This document shows, piece by piece, positions 27,201 through 36,800 of a stretch of DNA of 64,000 nt. The DNA is from Paenibacillus peoriae KCTC 3763 (lineage in GTDB: Bacteria; Bacillota; Bacilli; Paenibacillales; Paenibacillaceae). The notes under the pieces are model-generated. The model ran no database searches. It was not told where the DNA came from and saw only the letters and a list, made by a program, of their open reading frames with translations. The stretch is from NCBI RefSeq assembly GCF_000236805.1, contig NZ_AGFX01000012.1:434001-498000 (forward strand). Reading direction: 5' to 3'. Positions within the stretch are counted from its first letter, which is position 1, and each line of letters opens with the position of its first letter. The position numbers were made by a program, and so were the translations under genes.

Positions 27201-28625
27201 CTGGATATTGTAGGGAATACGCTCATGCGGATTCACAAAGGTTGCATAACGGTCAATTTCCTTGCCTTCATATATTTTGACAGCCGCTATTTCAATGATT
27301 TTATTTTGCGTGACGGACAAACCGGTGGTCTCAATATCAAAAACGACATAAGTCGCTGCTTTCAGATTTAACGGCTGTGCCTGCATCACAACCTCAACTG
27401 CATCATTAACCACATTGGCCTCAATGCCATAGATCATTTTAATTCCGTTTTTCTTGGCTGCCTTGGCGGCATCAGGATAGCATTGCACTCCACCATGATC
27501 GGTGACCGCAATCGCTTTATGCCCCCACTTGGCGGCTGTTTTGACATATTGATCGATCGAGGCTACAGCATCCATTGCGCTCATCTTTGTATGCAGATGG
27601 AACTCAACCCGCTTTTCCTCTGCGTTATCCTTACGTGTAGGCGGAGCCTGTACTTCAATCAGATCGGAAGGAATCATAACCAGCTCGGGAATTTGCATAA
27701 AACGATCATATTCTACCCGTCCACGGACTTTGACCCATTTTCCGTTAGCCAGCAGACTGAGCACCTTCAGGTCCTCTTTTGTTTTAGCAAACATTTTCAT
27801 CTGCAAGGAATCACTAAAGTCTGTCAAATAGTAGGTAAACAGCGTACTGCCATTGCGCAGCTCTTTACTATCCAGACCAAAGATCGTCCCCTGCAAAGTA
27901 ACTTTCTTCTCTTCGTCCTGAATATCCTGCATCGGAACAGGCGGCTCTTTGATTTCATAACCAAATTGAAGCCGGACATCTCCCTCTTCCTCTTCTACAG
28001 GCGGCATTTCAGCTTCCATACTTTCCATCATTTTCTGAATAACTTGGCGTTCTTCCTGCATCTTCTTCTCTTGGAACTCCTGCAAAGCCTCCTGGTTACT
28101 TTCACCCACCTGAATTTTAACACGCATAGAAAGTCCAAAATATTTGTCGTAAAATTTGATAATAGCTTGGTCAATCTGTTTTTTGCGCGCCAGTTCCAGC
28201 GACATGCTATCGCTCATCGTCAGTATGAATAGTCCATCTTCCCACTCATGCACAGCCCGATTCATCCAACCGTTTACAGAGGGAATTTCACGATGTACCC
28301 ACTCCAGAAAAAGCTTCCAGTATTCACCGATGATATCACCAGGTTGAACCTGATCACCATAATGAAACCGAAATGTTATTTTAGCGATATGATTCATCTT
28401 TTCCTGTACCTGAATGCAAAACGTACGATATACCTGAGCGGGGACCAGTGTCTCCTTGACAAGGATGATATTCCAGTCCTTATTGGTACGGCTAATTTCT
28501 ACCTGATCAATCCAACCGTCCAAAAAATAAGGTTCAACCACTCCCGCAGGCATCACAACCTGTTTCATCAGCAGCTCCAGCCGCTTTCTCTTTTCTTCAG
28601 CTCCGCCCATGGCTCTCCCCCCCAT
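24294..28625 (-). CDS. polC: DNA polymerase III subunit alpha, PolC type
   Basis: PolC is the main replicative polymerase of low-GC Gram-positives, with its own proofreading exonuclease. The 1443 residues include N-terminal domains and an OB fold (about 230-320), and a PHP domain near 340-405 (EFHLHTKMSAMDAV, AVTDHGG). The DEDD exonuclease follows at about 425-590 (VFDIETTGLS, AHNARFDVGF). Later come a four-cysteine zinc site near 920-960 (CVNPECRH and CPNCGG) and the catalytic Asp pair in PDIDLNFSGEYQ near 980. The C-terminus (NQLSLF) resembles a clamp-binding motif. An ATG five codons in at 28610 is an alternative start. Confidence 0.97.
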   Translation of the reverse strand: MGGRAMGGAEEKRKRLELLMKQVVMPAGVVEPYFLDGWIDQVEISRTNKDWNIILVKETLVPAQVYRTFCIQVQEKMNHIAKITFRFHYGDQVQPGDIIGEYWKLFLEWVHREIPSVNGWMNRAVHEWEDGLFILTMSDSMSLELARKKQIDQAIIKFYDKYFGLSMRVKIQVGESNQEALQEFQEKKMQEERQVIQKMMESMEAEMPPVEEEEGDVRLQFGYEIKEPPVPMQDIQDEEKKVTLQGTIFGLDSKELRNGSTLFTYYLTDFSDSLQMKMFAKTKEDLKVLSLLANGKWVKVRGRVEYDRFMQIPELVMIPSDLIEVQAPPTRKDNAEEKRVEFHLHTKMSAMDAVASIDQYVKTAAKWGHKAIAVTDHGGVQCYPDAAKAAKKNGIKMIYGIEANVVNDAVEVVMQAQPLNLKAATYVVFDIETTGLSVTQNKIIEIAAVKIYEGKEIDRYATFVNPHERIPYNIQQLTNINDEMVKDAPDVEPVMKEFVAFAGDAVLVAHNARFDVGFIQAMLRKMGLPEMTNPVLDTLELARLLFPTMKNHRLNTLTTKYKVALESHHRAIDDTVALTEVLNGLLNDAEQIKGLKMLDRLNDYVGKDLSTVRPFHCCIYALNPIGKKNLYKLVSMSHTEYFKRVPCIPKSKLLEMREGLLIISGCEKGEFFEAVLNKSEEEAEEIAQFYDVLEIQPLTMYMHLVEKQLVSGPDALKTAIRKVCEIGKRLDKPVIATGNVHYLETRDKLYRDITIHGITGFSPLKDIRKPDAHLRTTDEMLAEFEFLGEEKAYEVVVTNTSELAERFEELELFPDKLFTPLLDGADEEIRNTCYETAQSIYGESLPEVVVARLEKELEPIIKYGFSANYLISERLVKKSNQDGYLVGSRGSVGSSVVATFLGISEVNPLPAHYICVNPECRHSEWFLDGSVPSGFDLPDKNCPNCGGKLKGEGQDIPFETFLGFKGDKVPDIDLNFSGEYQPVAHNYTKVLFGEKSVFRAGTIGTVAEKTAFGFAKKYEEAHLKKWRGAELNRLASGCTGVKRSTGQHPGGIVVVPDYIEVEDITPVQYPADDTSSEWKTTHFDYHAFDANLLKLDILGHDDPTMMRMLQDLTGVDPTTIPMNDPKVMSMFNSTEALDVSPQQIRTPVATYGVPEMGTKFVRQMLVESQPSSFADLLQISGLSHGTGVWLGNAQELIKNNTCNIKTVIGCRDDIMLFLIYKAGMDAGLAFKITESVRKGKGLSAEWIEEMKKCKVPQWYIDSCLKIQYMFPKAHAAAYVISAVRTAYFKLYHPIEYYATYFSVRAADFDIDLCCQGYDAIARKIVEIEQLGFQAPQKEKGMLPILEMALEMTARGFSFKSIDLYRSEATRFKVDGDSLIPPFGALQGIGENAARNIAAAREQGEFLSVEDFQQKSKASKTIVEMLSQMGCFRGLPESNQLSLF

Positions 28626-28700
28626 TTTCTAGTGAGCTCTCCCAGCTGTCTTTATAGTGTACAGCGGTCTCCTCATCTTCAACTTTCATTCCGAAAACAT

Positions 28701-28745
28701 GAAAAGCTTCTGCGTCAAAAACATCTCCGACCGCAAAAGCTTTTC
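28701..28745 (-). repeat. Long imperfect hairpin between proS and polC
   Basis: The minus strand has GAAAAGCTT and AAGCTTTTC as outer arms (9 bp). They extend inward through a T-G pair, TGC/GCA and GTC/GAC with one bulged G, about 16 pairs around a 12-base loop. The following sequence, ATGTTTTCGG, is a poor T-tract. It could be a weak terminator for proS or a leader structure for polC. The 235-base spacer holds no complete gene. Confidence 0.55.
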
Positions 28746-28860
28746 GTAGCCCTCCTCACCCTCCAACGCGACAATATAAATCCTACGGGGCATTCCACGT
28801 ACAGTTATACTGTTGGCAGAGAAAATGAAGTGAGTATAATGGGTTTGCTTTACTTCTTTA

Positions 28861-30309
28861 TTAGTACGCCCGTGCGAATACTACAGTATGCTTGGCTGGT
28901 TTGCCACAGCACAGACATGCGGTCTTTTGCTCGGTTGTTTTAAACGGTATGTTGCGACTTGTAGCGCCCGTCACTTCTTTAACCTTGTCTTCACATTCCT
29001 CAGATCCGCACCAGCCTGCCAAAGTAAAGCCGCGTTTTTCTTCCATGAGCGTCTTCATTTCATCCAGCGTATCGACGGAATAGAAGTTTTCTTCCATAAA
29101 ATTCTTCGCACGATCATACATTTCCTGTTGTACCTGTGCGAGCATTGCTTGGACTTCCTCCAGCAGGTTGTCCTGCTGTACAATTTTTTTCTCGCCACTA
29201 ATACGAGATACGAGTACACAGACACCGTTTTCCATATCACGAGGTCCGATTTCCAAACGTACTGGTACACCGCGCATTTCATATTCGTTAAATTTCCATC
29301 CTGGACTCACATCGCTGCGGTCGTCCATTTTCACACGTACACCAGCTTGCTTCAATTCAGCGAACAGTTCATCTGCACGCGCGATCACAGCATCACGCTT
29401 CTTAGGCGGTCCGATTGGAACCATAACGACTTGTGTAGGTGCAACTTTAGGAGGCAAAGCCAAACCGCGATCATCTCCATGAACCATAATCAGTGCACCA
29501 ATCAAGCGTGTACTTGTTCCCCATGAAGTTGTATGTGCGAATTCCAGATTATTTTCACGGCTCAAATATTTAATATCAAATGCAACCGAAAAATTGGTCC
29601 CCATATAGTGGGAGGTCCCGGCTTGTACCGCACGCCCATCCTTCATCATCGCTTCCAGTGAGAATGTGTCCTTCGCACCTGCAAATTTTTCAGATGGTGT
29701 CTTTTGTCCAGTAATAACTGGAATAGCCAGAACTTCTTCAATAACCTCACGGTATACTTCCAGCATTTTCATCGTTTCTTCGCGTGCTTCTTCTTCTGTT
29801 TCATGAGCCGTGTGGCCTTCCTGCCACAAAAATTCACTTGTACGCAGGAAAGGTAGTGTCCGTTTTTCCCAACGTACCACGTTGGCCCATTGGTTAATAA
29901 GCACAGGCAAATCTCGATAGGACTGAATCCATTTGGAGTACATATGTCCAATCATGGTTTCAGAAGTCGGACGGATTGCAAGGCGCTCTTCCAGCTTCTC
30001 CCCGCCAGCCTCGGTTACCCAAGGAAGCTCAGGATTAAATCCTTCCACATGCTCTTTCTCCTTTTGGAAAAAGCTTTCGGGGATAAACATTGGAAAATAA
30101 GCATTGCGGTGACCCGTTTCTCTGAAACGCACATCCATGGCTTCCTTGATATGCTCCCAAATTTCAAAACCGTCCGGGCGGAATACAATACACCCGCGAA
30201 CCGGGGAATAATCCATCAGCTCTGCTTTTTTAATAACATCAATATACCATCGGGAAAAATCTTCGCTCTGTGGCGTAATTTCCTCGACAAACTGTTTATC
30301 GTTCGACAT
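28861..30309 (-). CDS. proS: Proline--tRNA ligase, short archaeal/eukaryotic-like type
   Basis: This class II synthetase charges tRNA-Pro. The 482-residue protein has motif 2 around VVRWEKRTLPFLRTSEFLWQ near 147-166, motif 3 further on (TRLIGALIMVHGDDRGLALP near 270), an anticodon-binding domain from about 290 and a C-terminal zinc-type extension with GSEECED and CLCCGKP, ending FARAY. It lacks the inserted editing domain of the roughly 565-residue bacterial form that B. subtilis has at this locus. Confidence 0.95.
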   Translation of the reverse strand: MSNDKQFVEEITPQSEDFSRWYIDVIKKAELMDYSPVRGCIVFRPDGFEIWEHIKEAMDVRFRETGHRNAYFPMFIPESFFQKEKEHVEGFNPELPWVTEAGGEKLEERLAIRPTSETMIGHMYSKWIQSYRDLPVLINQWANVVRWEKRTLPFLRTSEFLWQEGHTAHETEEEAREETMKMLEVYREVIEEVLAIPVITGQKTPSEKFAGAKDTFSLEAMMKDGRAVQAGTSHYMGTNFSVAFDIKYLSRENNLEFAHTTSWGTSTRLIGALIMVHGDDRGLALPPKVAPTQVVMVPIGPPKKRDAVIARADELFAELKQAGVRVKMDDRSDVSPGWKFNEYEMRGVPVRLEIGPRDMENGVCVLVSRISGEKKIVQQDNLLEEVQAMLAQVQQEMYDRAKNFMEENFYSVDTLDEMKTLMEEKRGFTLAGWCGSEECEDKVKEVTGATSRNIPFKTTEQKTACLCCGKPAKHTVVFARAY

Positions 30310-30360
30310 AGAAATGCATGTCCTCCCATACAGACCGTTTTTATATAAGTCCGCCTCTAA

Positions 30361-31632
30361 TTAACCATTAATTAAGCGTAAAATATCGTTGTACGTGACC
30401 GCGATCATAAGCAGAAACAGCATTGCAAAACCAACAAAATGGACCATTCCCTCTCTGCCCGGATCAATGGGACGTCCTCTTACCGCCTCCACACCGAGGA
30501 ACACAAGTCTACTGCCATCCAACGCTGGGATAGGCAACAAATTAAATATCCCCAGATAGAGACTCATAATAGCCGTCCAATACGTTAACTGCTCAATACC
30601 CTGCTTGGCAATTTGTCCCGTCACTTCAAAAGTACGTACTGGACCACCCAGATCATTAATAGAAAAGCGTTGAATGAGCTGGCTAAATCCCTGGAAAATA
30701 AGATCGGTCGTTCTTACCATGGATTGTCCGGCAAATTTAAAGGTCTCTCCAACCCCTGCTTGGCGCTTTGGAAGTTCAGGCACGATACCTACTTTACCGC
30801 CCTTTTGCCCCTCCATTGCACGAGGTGTAATGGTGAGATCAAATGTTTGATTATCACGGCGAACCTTCCACTTCATCGGCTTGTCTTGAGAATCGGCAAT
30901 CAGCTTGATCAAATTTTCAACATTCGCACCAATTGCAGTACCATTCACCGATTCAATGATATCTCCCTTATGCAAATCAGCCTCGGCAGCAGGCATCCCT
31001 GCTGTAATTTCACTAATTTGAACATAAGTGGGGTTCTCCACTTGTATCCCGACCATCTGGATATGCAGACCAAACAGAATAAAGGCAAGAATAAAATTCA
31101 TCAGTGGCCCAGCAAAAATAGCCATCGCACGCTGTCCCACCGTTTTGCTGCCATACTGTCGATCCTTCGGAGCAATTTGAATGGATTGTCCTTTGGTTAC
31201 CATCATCGCTTGCGGGTGTACAGTGTATTGCTGATCTTCACCATCCACATCCAATTTTACAGTCAGCGCCTCTTCCAGATCAATATCCAAAACTTCGCCA
31301 CGGACCACATTTTTACGGTTATCCAATTGATCCAGATAAATGGTTTTAACGACGCCGTCCGTTACGCGTACAGCAATCGTTTGTCCGGCTTCAATTTCAT
31401 TAACCTCCGGATCTTCTCCCGCCATGCGGGCGAAACCACCGAAAGGCAACAAACGAAGCGTAAACCGCGTCTCGTTTCTTTTATAAGAAAACAGTTTCGG
31501 ACCGAAACCGATCGCAAACTCCCGTACCAGAATCCCGGCGCGTTTGGCAAAATAATAATGCCCCCATTCATGCACCGTCACTATGACGAAAAACATGAGC
31601 ACCGTCATCAACACTATTTGAATCGTTTCCAA
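30361..31632 (-). CDS. rseP: RIP metalloprotease RseP (site-2 protease)
   Basis: RseP is an integral membrane zinc protease that cuts transmembrane substrates such as anti-sigma factors and signal peptides. The 423 residues hold the zinc motif in TVHEWGHYYF near 21, a PDZ domain near 195-270 (GMPAAEADLHKGDIIESVNG) and the second metal motif LLPIPALDGSRL near 370. Transmembrane segments lie near 5-25, 165-190, 340-360 and 395-420. I use the TTG at 31632, which puts HEWGH where the family has it; a TTG at 31653 is also possible. Confidence 0.93.
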   Translation of the reverse strand: METIQIVLMTVLMFFVIVTVHEWGHYYFAKRAGILVREFAIGFGPKLFSYKRNETRFTLRLLPFGGFARMAGEDPEVNEIEAGQTIAVRVTDGVVKTIYLDQLDNRKNVVRGEVLDIDLEEALTVKLDVDGEDQQYTVHPQAMMVTKGQSIQIAPKDRQYGSKTVGQRAMAIFAGPLMNFILAFILFGLHIQMVGIQVENPTYVQISEITAGMPAAEADLHKGDIIESVNGTAIGANVENLIKLIADSQDKPMKWKVRRDNQTFDLTITPRAMEGQKGGKVGIVPELPKRQAGVGETFKFAGQSMVRTTDLIFQGFSQLIQRFSINDLGGPVRTFEVTGQIAKQGIEQLTYWTAIMSLYLGIFNLLPIPALDGSRLVFLGVEAVRGRPIDPGREGMVHFVGFAMLFLLMIAVTYNDILRLING

Positions 31633-31740
31633 TCGTTTCCGTTCCCCTTTCAATGAGATCGAGTTTGTCTTCCTAGATTACATTATTCTCCAATCCTGCA
31701 CAAGAGAATCACATTTCGCTTCTCCAACCCCAAGTCAGCC

Positions 31741-32880
31741 CTATAGCCCGGCAGCTATGCTGCGAGTCTCAGTATCACAGGCTTCAATCGCAGACAGATC
31801 AGGGTTAGCCACATTGACATGTTGCTCCAGCACACGTTCAATAATAGCCTCAATATGCAAAAAAGAAATTTCTCCACGCAGAAAACGGGCAACAGCAATC
31901 TCATTAGCTGCATTAAATGCGGTTGGTGCTGTACCACCCATTTTACCACATTCGAAGGCAAGCCTTAAACAAGGAAAACGATGAAAGTCCATTTCCTTAA
32001 AATGGAGTTTGCCGACCTCAGCCAGCGACAGCGGCTTTGCCGGGGACTTCATTCGTTCAGGGTAAGTCAAGGCATATTGAATGGGTACTCTCATGTCCGG
32101 ATTCCCCAGTTGGGCAACGATGCTAGTATCCTGAAACTCCACATAGGAATGAATGATGCTTTCCGGATGAAGCAACACGTGAATTTGCTCATAATCAAGC
32201 CCGAACAGCCAGTGAGCTTCTATGACCTCCAGCCCTTTGTTTACCATCGTTGCTGAATCAATCGTAATTTTGGCGCCCATCGACCAATTGGGATGTTTAA
32301 GTGCATCTTCCACCGTAACTTCACGAAGCTCTTCTCTTGTCAGATTCCTGAAGGAGCCTCCCGATGCCGTGAGGGTGATATGTGCCACATCTTTCATGCG
32401 CTCACCGTTCAAGCATTGGAAAATAGCTGAATGCTCACTGTCAATCGGCAGCAACGGCACGCCTTTCGCCCGAGCCCGCTCTGTGACCAGATGACCGGCA
32501 GTAACCAGTGTTTCTTTATTGGCCAAACCGATCTGCTTCCCAGCCTCAATCGCGGCCAGCGTGGAGTGCAATCCGACACTGCCCATTACAGCCGTCACAA
32601 CCATATCTGCCTCTGTGTTTGCAGCCAGCTCAACGAGTCCTTCATTTCCCCAATGCAGTTCCATGCCGGGTGGCAGTAAAGGCCGAATTTCTTCCGCCAG
32701 CTGCCTGGTGCCGACAGACACTTTTTTAGGTTGATAAAGATGTGCCTGTTCAGCAAGCAGCTTTATGTTAGAACCACCCGCTAAAGCCTCAACAACAAAC
32801 TGATCCGGGTGCATAGATACCACATCCAGCGTTTGTGTTCCAATAGATCCGGTTGAACCGAGTACCGTAATTCTTTTCAT
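31741..32880 (-). CDS. dxr: 1-deoxy-D-xylulose 5-phosphate reductoisomerase
   Basis: Dxr makes methylerythritol phosphate in the non-mevalonate isoprenoid route, supplying undecaprenyl phosphate through UppS. The 379 residues begin with the NADPH loop [16 protein letters not shown], followed by [12 protein letters not shown] near 124, the metal and substrate motif [15 protein letters not shown] near 146, and ASGGSFR near 185. The ATG at 32880 follows GGAAGGTG; the upstream extension is not needed. It stands between cdsA and rseP as in B. subtilis. Confidence 0.97.
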   Translation of the reverse strand: MKRITVLGSTGSIGTQTLDVVSMHPDQFVVEALAGGSNIKLLAEQAHLYQPKKVSVGTRQLAEEIRPLLPPGMELHWGNEGLVELAANTEADMVVTAVMGSVGLHSTLAAIEAGKQIGLANKETLVTAGHLVTERARAKGVPLLPIDSEHSAIFQCLNGERMKDVAHITLTASGGSFRNLTREELREVTVEDALKHPNWSMGAKITIDSATMVNKGLEVIEAHWLFGLDYEQIHVLLHPESIIHSYVEFQDTSIVAQLGNPDMRVPIQYALTYPERMKSPAKPLSLAEVGKLHFKEMDFHRFPCLRLAFECGKMGGTAPTAFNAANEIAVARFLRGEISFLHIEAIIERVLEQHVNVANPDLSAIEACDTETRSIAAGL

Positions 32881-33032
32881 GATGCACCTTCCTATCCTGA
32901 AAATCACTTTTATCCAGGAGCTCATTGTTTGTTATTCAGGGCAGCTATGCTATTGGTTTCATCCTTCTTATGAAGCGGTGTGAGCAGCATAGAGATCAAT
33001 CCTGAGCATAAACTGTAATCACCAGGTAAGTT

Positions 33033-33824
33033 TCATGGAAGCAGCATCAGCATATGTACAAATGGAAAAACGACAATCCAGCTGTCGCAGCGGTCTAAAA
33101 TACCACCGTGCCCTGGCAACAGATTACCGGAATCTTTAATGCCGTACACTCGTTTGTACGCAGATTGCACCAAATCGCCCAGTTGCCCCACAACCGCACA
33201 AGCCAAGCCAATACCGAAGGCTTTGGACCACGGTAGCAGTCCTCCTGACAATCCGGCGAATAGCAGAGCTATAACCAACGCTAAAACAATCCCACCGATG
33301 GATCCTTCGACCGTTTTGTTTGGACTAATCGCAGGCCATAGCTTCGTTTTTCCTGCCATTTTACCTACAAAATAGGCCCCTGCATCACTTGCCCAAATAC
33401 AAGCCAGCAATAAAAAAGTCCATAACAGCCCATGTTCCATATGACGTGATTCCGCAATATACGAAAACCCAAAACCTATATAAACCGTACCAAGGAATAG
33501 CATAGCTACAGTTTGAATAGGGATTTTGTTTTTCGTGCCCACTGTAATGACCATAAAAGCTATCATTAGCAGCCAAAGCATGCTGGCAAAGGGTAGTGGT
33601 GAATGCAAACCCAAAGGTTGATAAGGGAATACAAAAGCTAATATGCTCACGTACCCGAGCATTGCTGTACCCCCAAAAGGAGATACCTGCGTCATTCGTG
33701 CGAACTCATAAAATCCGATCAGGGCCATCACCAAAATAAGCAAATGGTAGGCCAAGCCGCCCCACAGGACCATCGCCAAAAAGAATACGCCTGCCAGAAT
33801 ACCGGTAATTAATCTCTGTCTCAA
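33033..33824 (-). CDS. cdsA: Phosphatidate cytidylyltransferase
   Basis: CdsA makes CDP-diacylglycerol, the precursor of all membrane phospholipids. The 263-residue protein has about eight hydrophobic segments and the C-terminal signature SAYKRVYGIKDSGNLLPGHG followed by GILDRCDS. The residue between Arg and Asp in the DRxD motif is Cys, where many homologues have Phe or Leu. The start is a TTG at 33824 behind GGAGG. It follows uppS with a 17-base gap. Confidence 0.95.
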   Translation of the reverse strand: MRQRLITGILAGVFFLAMVLWGGLAYHLLILVMALIGFYEFARMTQVSPFGGTAMLGYVSILAFVFPYQPLGLHSPLPFASMLWLLMIAFMVITVGTKNKIPIQTVAMLFLGTVYIGFGFSYIAESRHMEHGLLWTFLLLACIWASDAGAYFVGKMAGKTKLWPAISPNKTVEGSIGGIVLALVIALLFAGLSGGLLPWSKAFGIGLACAVVGQLGDLVQSAYKRVYGIKDSGNLLPGHGGILDRCDSWIVVFPFVHMLMLLP

Positions 33825-33841
33825 CGGCTTTCATCCTCCAT

Positions 33842-34609
33842 TTACTTCAGTCCGCCATAACGTCGTGATCTTTGCTGATATTCAATCACTGCTTCGTATA
33901 AGTGTTCTTTCTTAAATTCAGGCCAATAAATATCCGTAAACCATAACTCACTGTAAGCAAGCTGCCAGAGCATAAAATTACTGAGTCTAAGCTCACCGCT
34001 TGTCCGAATCAGTAAATCAGGGTCTGGCATATCACTGGAAAGCAACGTGTTTCCGATCATATCGGGCGTTATATCTTCTGATTTGAGTTTCCCGCTCTCA
34101 ATTTGTCGTCCCAACGTTTGCATACATTCTGTGATTTCCAGCCGGCTACCATAATTTAATGCAAAATTAAGAACAAGTCCGGTATTATGTTCGGTTCGCC
34201 GAATCGCTTCAGTCAACGCTTCAACGGTATGAGAAGGTAAAAGCTCCTTGTTTCCCATCATACGTACCTGCACATTTTTTTCAATCAGCTCATCCAGCTC
34301 AATAGCCAGAAATTCCTGTGGCAATCGCATTAGAAAATCAACTTCGTCCTTTGGACGCGTCCAATTTTCAGTTGAAAAAGCAAATAAAGTCAAGTACTTA
34401 ATGCCCAGTTCATCCGCCGCAATTGCTGTGCGTTTCACTGCCTTCATTCCATTTTGATGCCCTACAATCCGCGGCATTCCAATCCGTTTGGCCCATCTGC
34501 CGTTCCCATCCATGATGACAGCAACATGCTGCGGAATATTGTCTTTTGAAATGGCCGGTGTTTGCTGATTTTGTTCCCTGTTCCACCAAGACCGAACCCG
34601 TTTGATCAT
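33842..34609 (-). CDS. uppS: Isoprenyl transferase (undecaprenyl diphosphate synthase)
   Basis: UppS elongates farnesyl diphosphate to the C55 lipid carrier for peptidoglycan and teichoic acid synthesis. The 255 residues have the cis-prenyltransferase P-loop region HVAVIMDGNGRWAKRIGMPR at about 28-47, the LTLFAFSTENWTRP segment near 75 and the C-terminal DLLIRTSGELRLSNFMLWQ near 200. The ATG follows GGAGGAACTGGA. It lies after the frr terminator. Confidence 0.97.
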   Translation of the reverse strand: MIKRVRSWWNREQNQQTPAISKDNIPQHVAVIMDGNGRWAKRIGMPRIVGHQNGMKAVKRTAIAADELGIKYLTLFAFSTENWTRPKDEVDFLMRLPQEFLAIELDELIEKNVQVRMMGNKELLPSHTVEALTEAIRRTEHNTGLVLNFALNYGSRLEITECMQTLGRQIESGKLKSEDITPDMIGNTLLSSDMPDPDLLIRTSGELRLSNFMLWQLAYSELWFTDIYWPEFKKEHLYEAVIEYQQRSRRYGGLK

Positions 34610-34650
34610 TCCAGTTCCTCCAGCATTCTCTGAAAATGTGCCTCAGGCTT

Positions 34651-34684
34651 GAAAAGAGACAAACCCCACCGTAAGGGAGGGGCT
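34651..34684 (-). terminator. Rho-independent terminator after frr
   Basis: The minus strand pairs AGCCCCTCC with GGTGGGGTT (one T-T mismatch, one G-T pair) around CTTAC, then TTGTCTCTTTTC. It starts 10 bases after the frr stop. Confidence 0.85.
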
Positions 34685-34693
34685 GCCATTCTT

Positions 34694-35247
34694 TTAGACT
34701 TCCATAATTTCTTTTTCTTTTGCAGCTAATACTCTATCCACTTCAGCGATAAATTTATCGGTTGTTTTCTGGATATCTTCCTGATATTTACGAGATTCGT
34801 CCTCGGAAATATCACTTTTCTCCATTTTTTTGATATCATCATTTGCATCACGGCGGATGTTACGAATAGCGATCTTCGCTTCTTCGCCGTTCTTCTTTGT
34901 CATCTTCACCAGTTCAGCTCTGCGTTCCTCTGTCAAAGCAGGAATGCTCAGACGGATGGTATTTCCATCATTCGAAGGTGTCAAACCCAGATCTGATTTT
35001 TGGATAGCTCGCTCGATGTCGGCCAAGGAGGATTTGTCCCAAGGCTGAATCATCAAGGTCCGACTGTCAGGTGTGTTTACGTTCGCGAGTTGGTTGACCG
35101 GAGTCATTGCGCCGTAATATTCAACCTGCACACGGTCCAGTAAAGCTGGTGTCGCCCGTCCTGCCCGCAAAGATGAAAGATCACGTTGCAATGCCTGAAT
35201 TGCTTTTTGCATGCGCTCTTCTGCGCTTTTTTTCACGGATTGTGGCA

Positions 35248-35248
<1 letters not shown>
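34694..35248 (-). CDS. frr: Ribosome recycling factor
   Basis: RRF splits post-termination ribosomes with EF-G. The 184-residue coiled-coil protein has [23 protein letters not shown] near 25-47 and the helix [16 protein letters not shown] near 130. Its ATG overlaps the pyrH stop as TAATG, so translation is probably coupled. A terminator follows. Confidence 0.98.
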
Positions 35249-35997
<749 letters not shown>

Positions 35998-36010
35998 TTA
36001 TATTTTATGT

Positions 36011-36030
36011 AACAGGATAAGTGTCCTGTT
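36011..36030 (-). repeat. Inverted repeat in the pyrH leader
   Basis: AACAGGA and TCCTGTT form a 7-bp inverted repeat with a 6-base loop, right after the tsf terminator. On the minus strand it is followed closely by a -10-like TATAAT (35998-36003). It could be part of a pyrH promoter or leader; no good -35 is visible. Confidence 0.4.
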
Positions 36031-36032
36031 GC

Positions 36033-36057
36033 AAGAAAAGGAACACCGATGTGTTCC
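36033..36057 (-). terminator. Rho-independent terminator after tsf
   Basis: A perfect 7-bp stem, GGAACAC-ATCG-GTGTTCC, is followed by TTTTCTTGC on the minus strand. It lies about 40 bases after the tsf stop. Confidence 0.88.
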
Positions 36058-36096
36058 ATTTCCGCTTTTCCATATTCAATTACCGCTCGTTGGTAA

Positions 36097-36747
36097 TTAT
36101 TGTTTCACTTGAGACATAACTTCTTCGTAGAAGTTGTCTTCTTTTTTCTCCAGACCTTCACCCAGCTCAAAACGAACAAAGCGACGTACGGAGATGTTTT
36201 CACCAATTGTACTGATTTTTTCGTTGATCAGTGTGGAGATTGTTTTATCCGGATCTTTGATGAAAGATTGCTCCAGCAAGCAGAATTCTTCGTAGTATTT
36301 ACCGATGCGGCCTTCAACCATTTTTTCAACGATTTTCTCTGGTTTGCCTTCGTTCAAAGCTTGTGCTTTCAAGATTTCTTTTTCTTTTTCAATCTCTTCC
36401 TGTGGCACTTCTTCGCGACGAACATAACGAGGGTTCGATGCAGCGATATGCATTGCAATGTCACGTACAAAATCTTTGAACTGGTCTGTTTTCGCTACGA
36501 AGTCTGTTTCGCAGTTTACTTCTACCAGTACGCCGATACGGCCGCCAGCATGAATGTAGGATTCAACAACGCCTTCAGTAGCAATACGACCTGCTTTGTT
36601 GGCTGCAGCTGCAAGTCCTTTTTCGCGCAGAACTTCAACCGCTTTTGTCAAATCACCATTTGCTTCTTCAAGCGCTTTTTTACAATCCAGCATTCCTGCG
36701 CCTGTTTTTTCACGAAGCTCTTTTACTGCGCTAGCATTAACTGCCAT
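36097..36747 (-). CDS. tsf: Elongation factor Ts
   Basis: EF-Ts is the nucleotide exchange factor of EF-Tu. The 216-residue product is the short bacterial form. It has the N-terminal UBA-like motif ([19 protein letters not shown]), then [17 protein letters not shown] near 48 and the [17 protein letters not shown] core near 80. The ATG at 36747 follows GGAGGG; an upstream in-frame start is not needed. It follows rpsB but a terminator stands between them. Confidence 0.98.
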   Translation of the reverse strand: MAVNASAVKELREKTGAGMLDCKKALEEANGDLTKAVEVLREKGLAAAANKAGRIATEGVVESYIHAGGRIGVLVEVNCETDFVAKTDQFKDFVRDIAMHIAASNPRYVRREEVPQEEIEKEKEILKAQALNEGKPEKIVEKMVEGRIGKYYEEFCLLEQSFIKDPDKTISTLINEKISTIGENISVRRFVRFELGEGLEKKEDNFYEEVMSQVKQ

Positions 36748-36800
36748 ATTATTTCCCTCCAAATTTGATTTTCAGTGGTATACACAAGCTTTATTCCTTA

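Noticed and set aside
28248-28943. 231-codon plus-strand open frame crossing the proS-polC spacer
   Set aside because: It runs antisense into both polC and proS and has no domain or start signal. Its openness in the spacer is not enough to call a gene.
30310-30360. T-box leader in front of proS
   Set aside because: The space between rseP and proS is 51 bases, too short for a T-box, and proS is downstream of rseP on the same strand.
30613-31656. 347-codon open frame on the plus strand opposite rseP
   Set aside because: The minus-strand frame has the HEWGH, PDZ and LDG motifs of RseP. The plus frame shows no domain and looks like a shadow.
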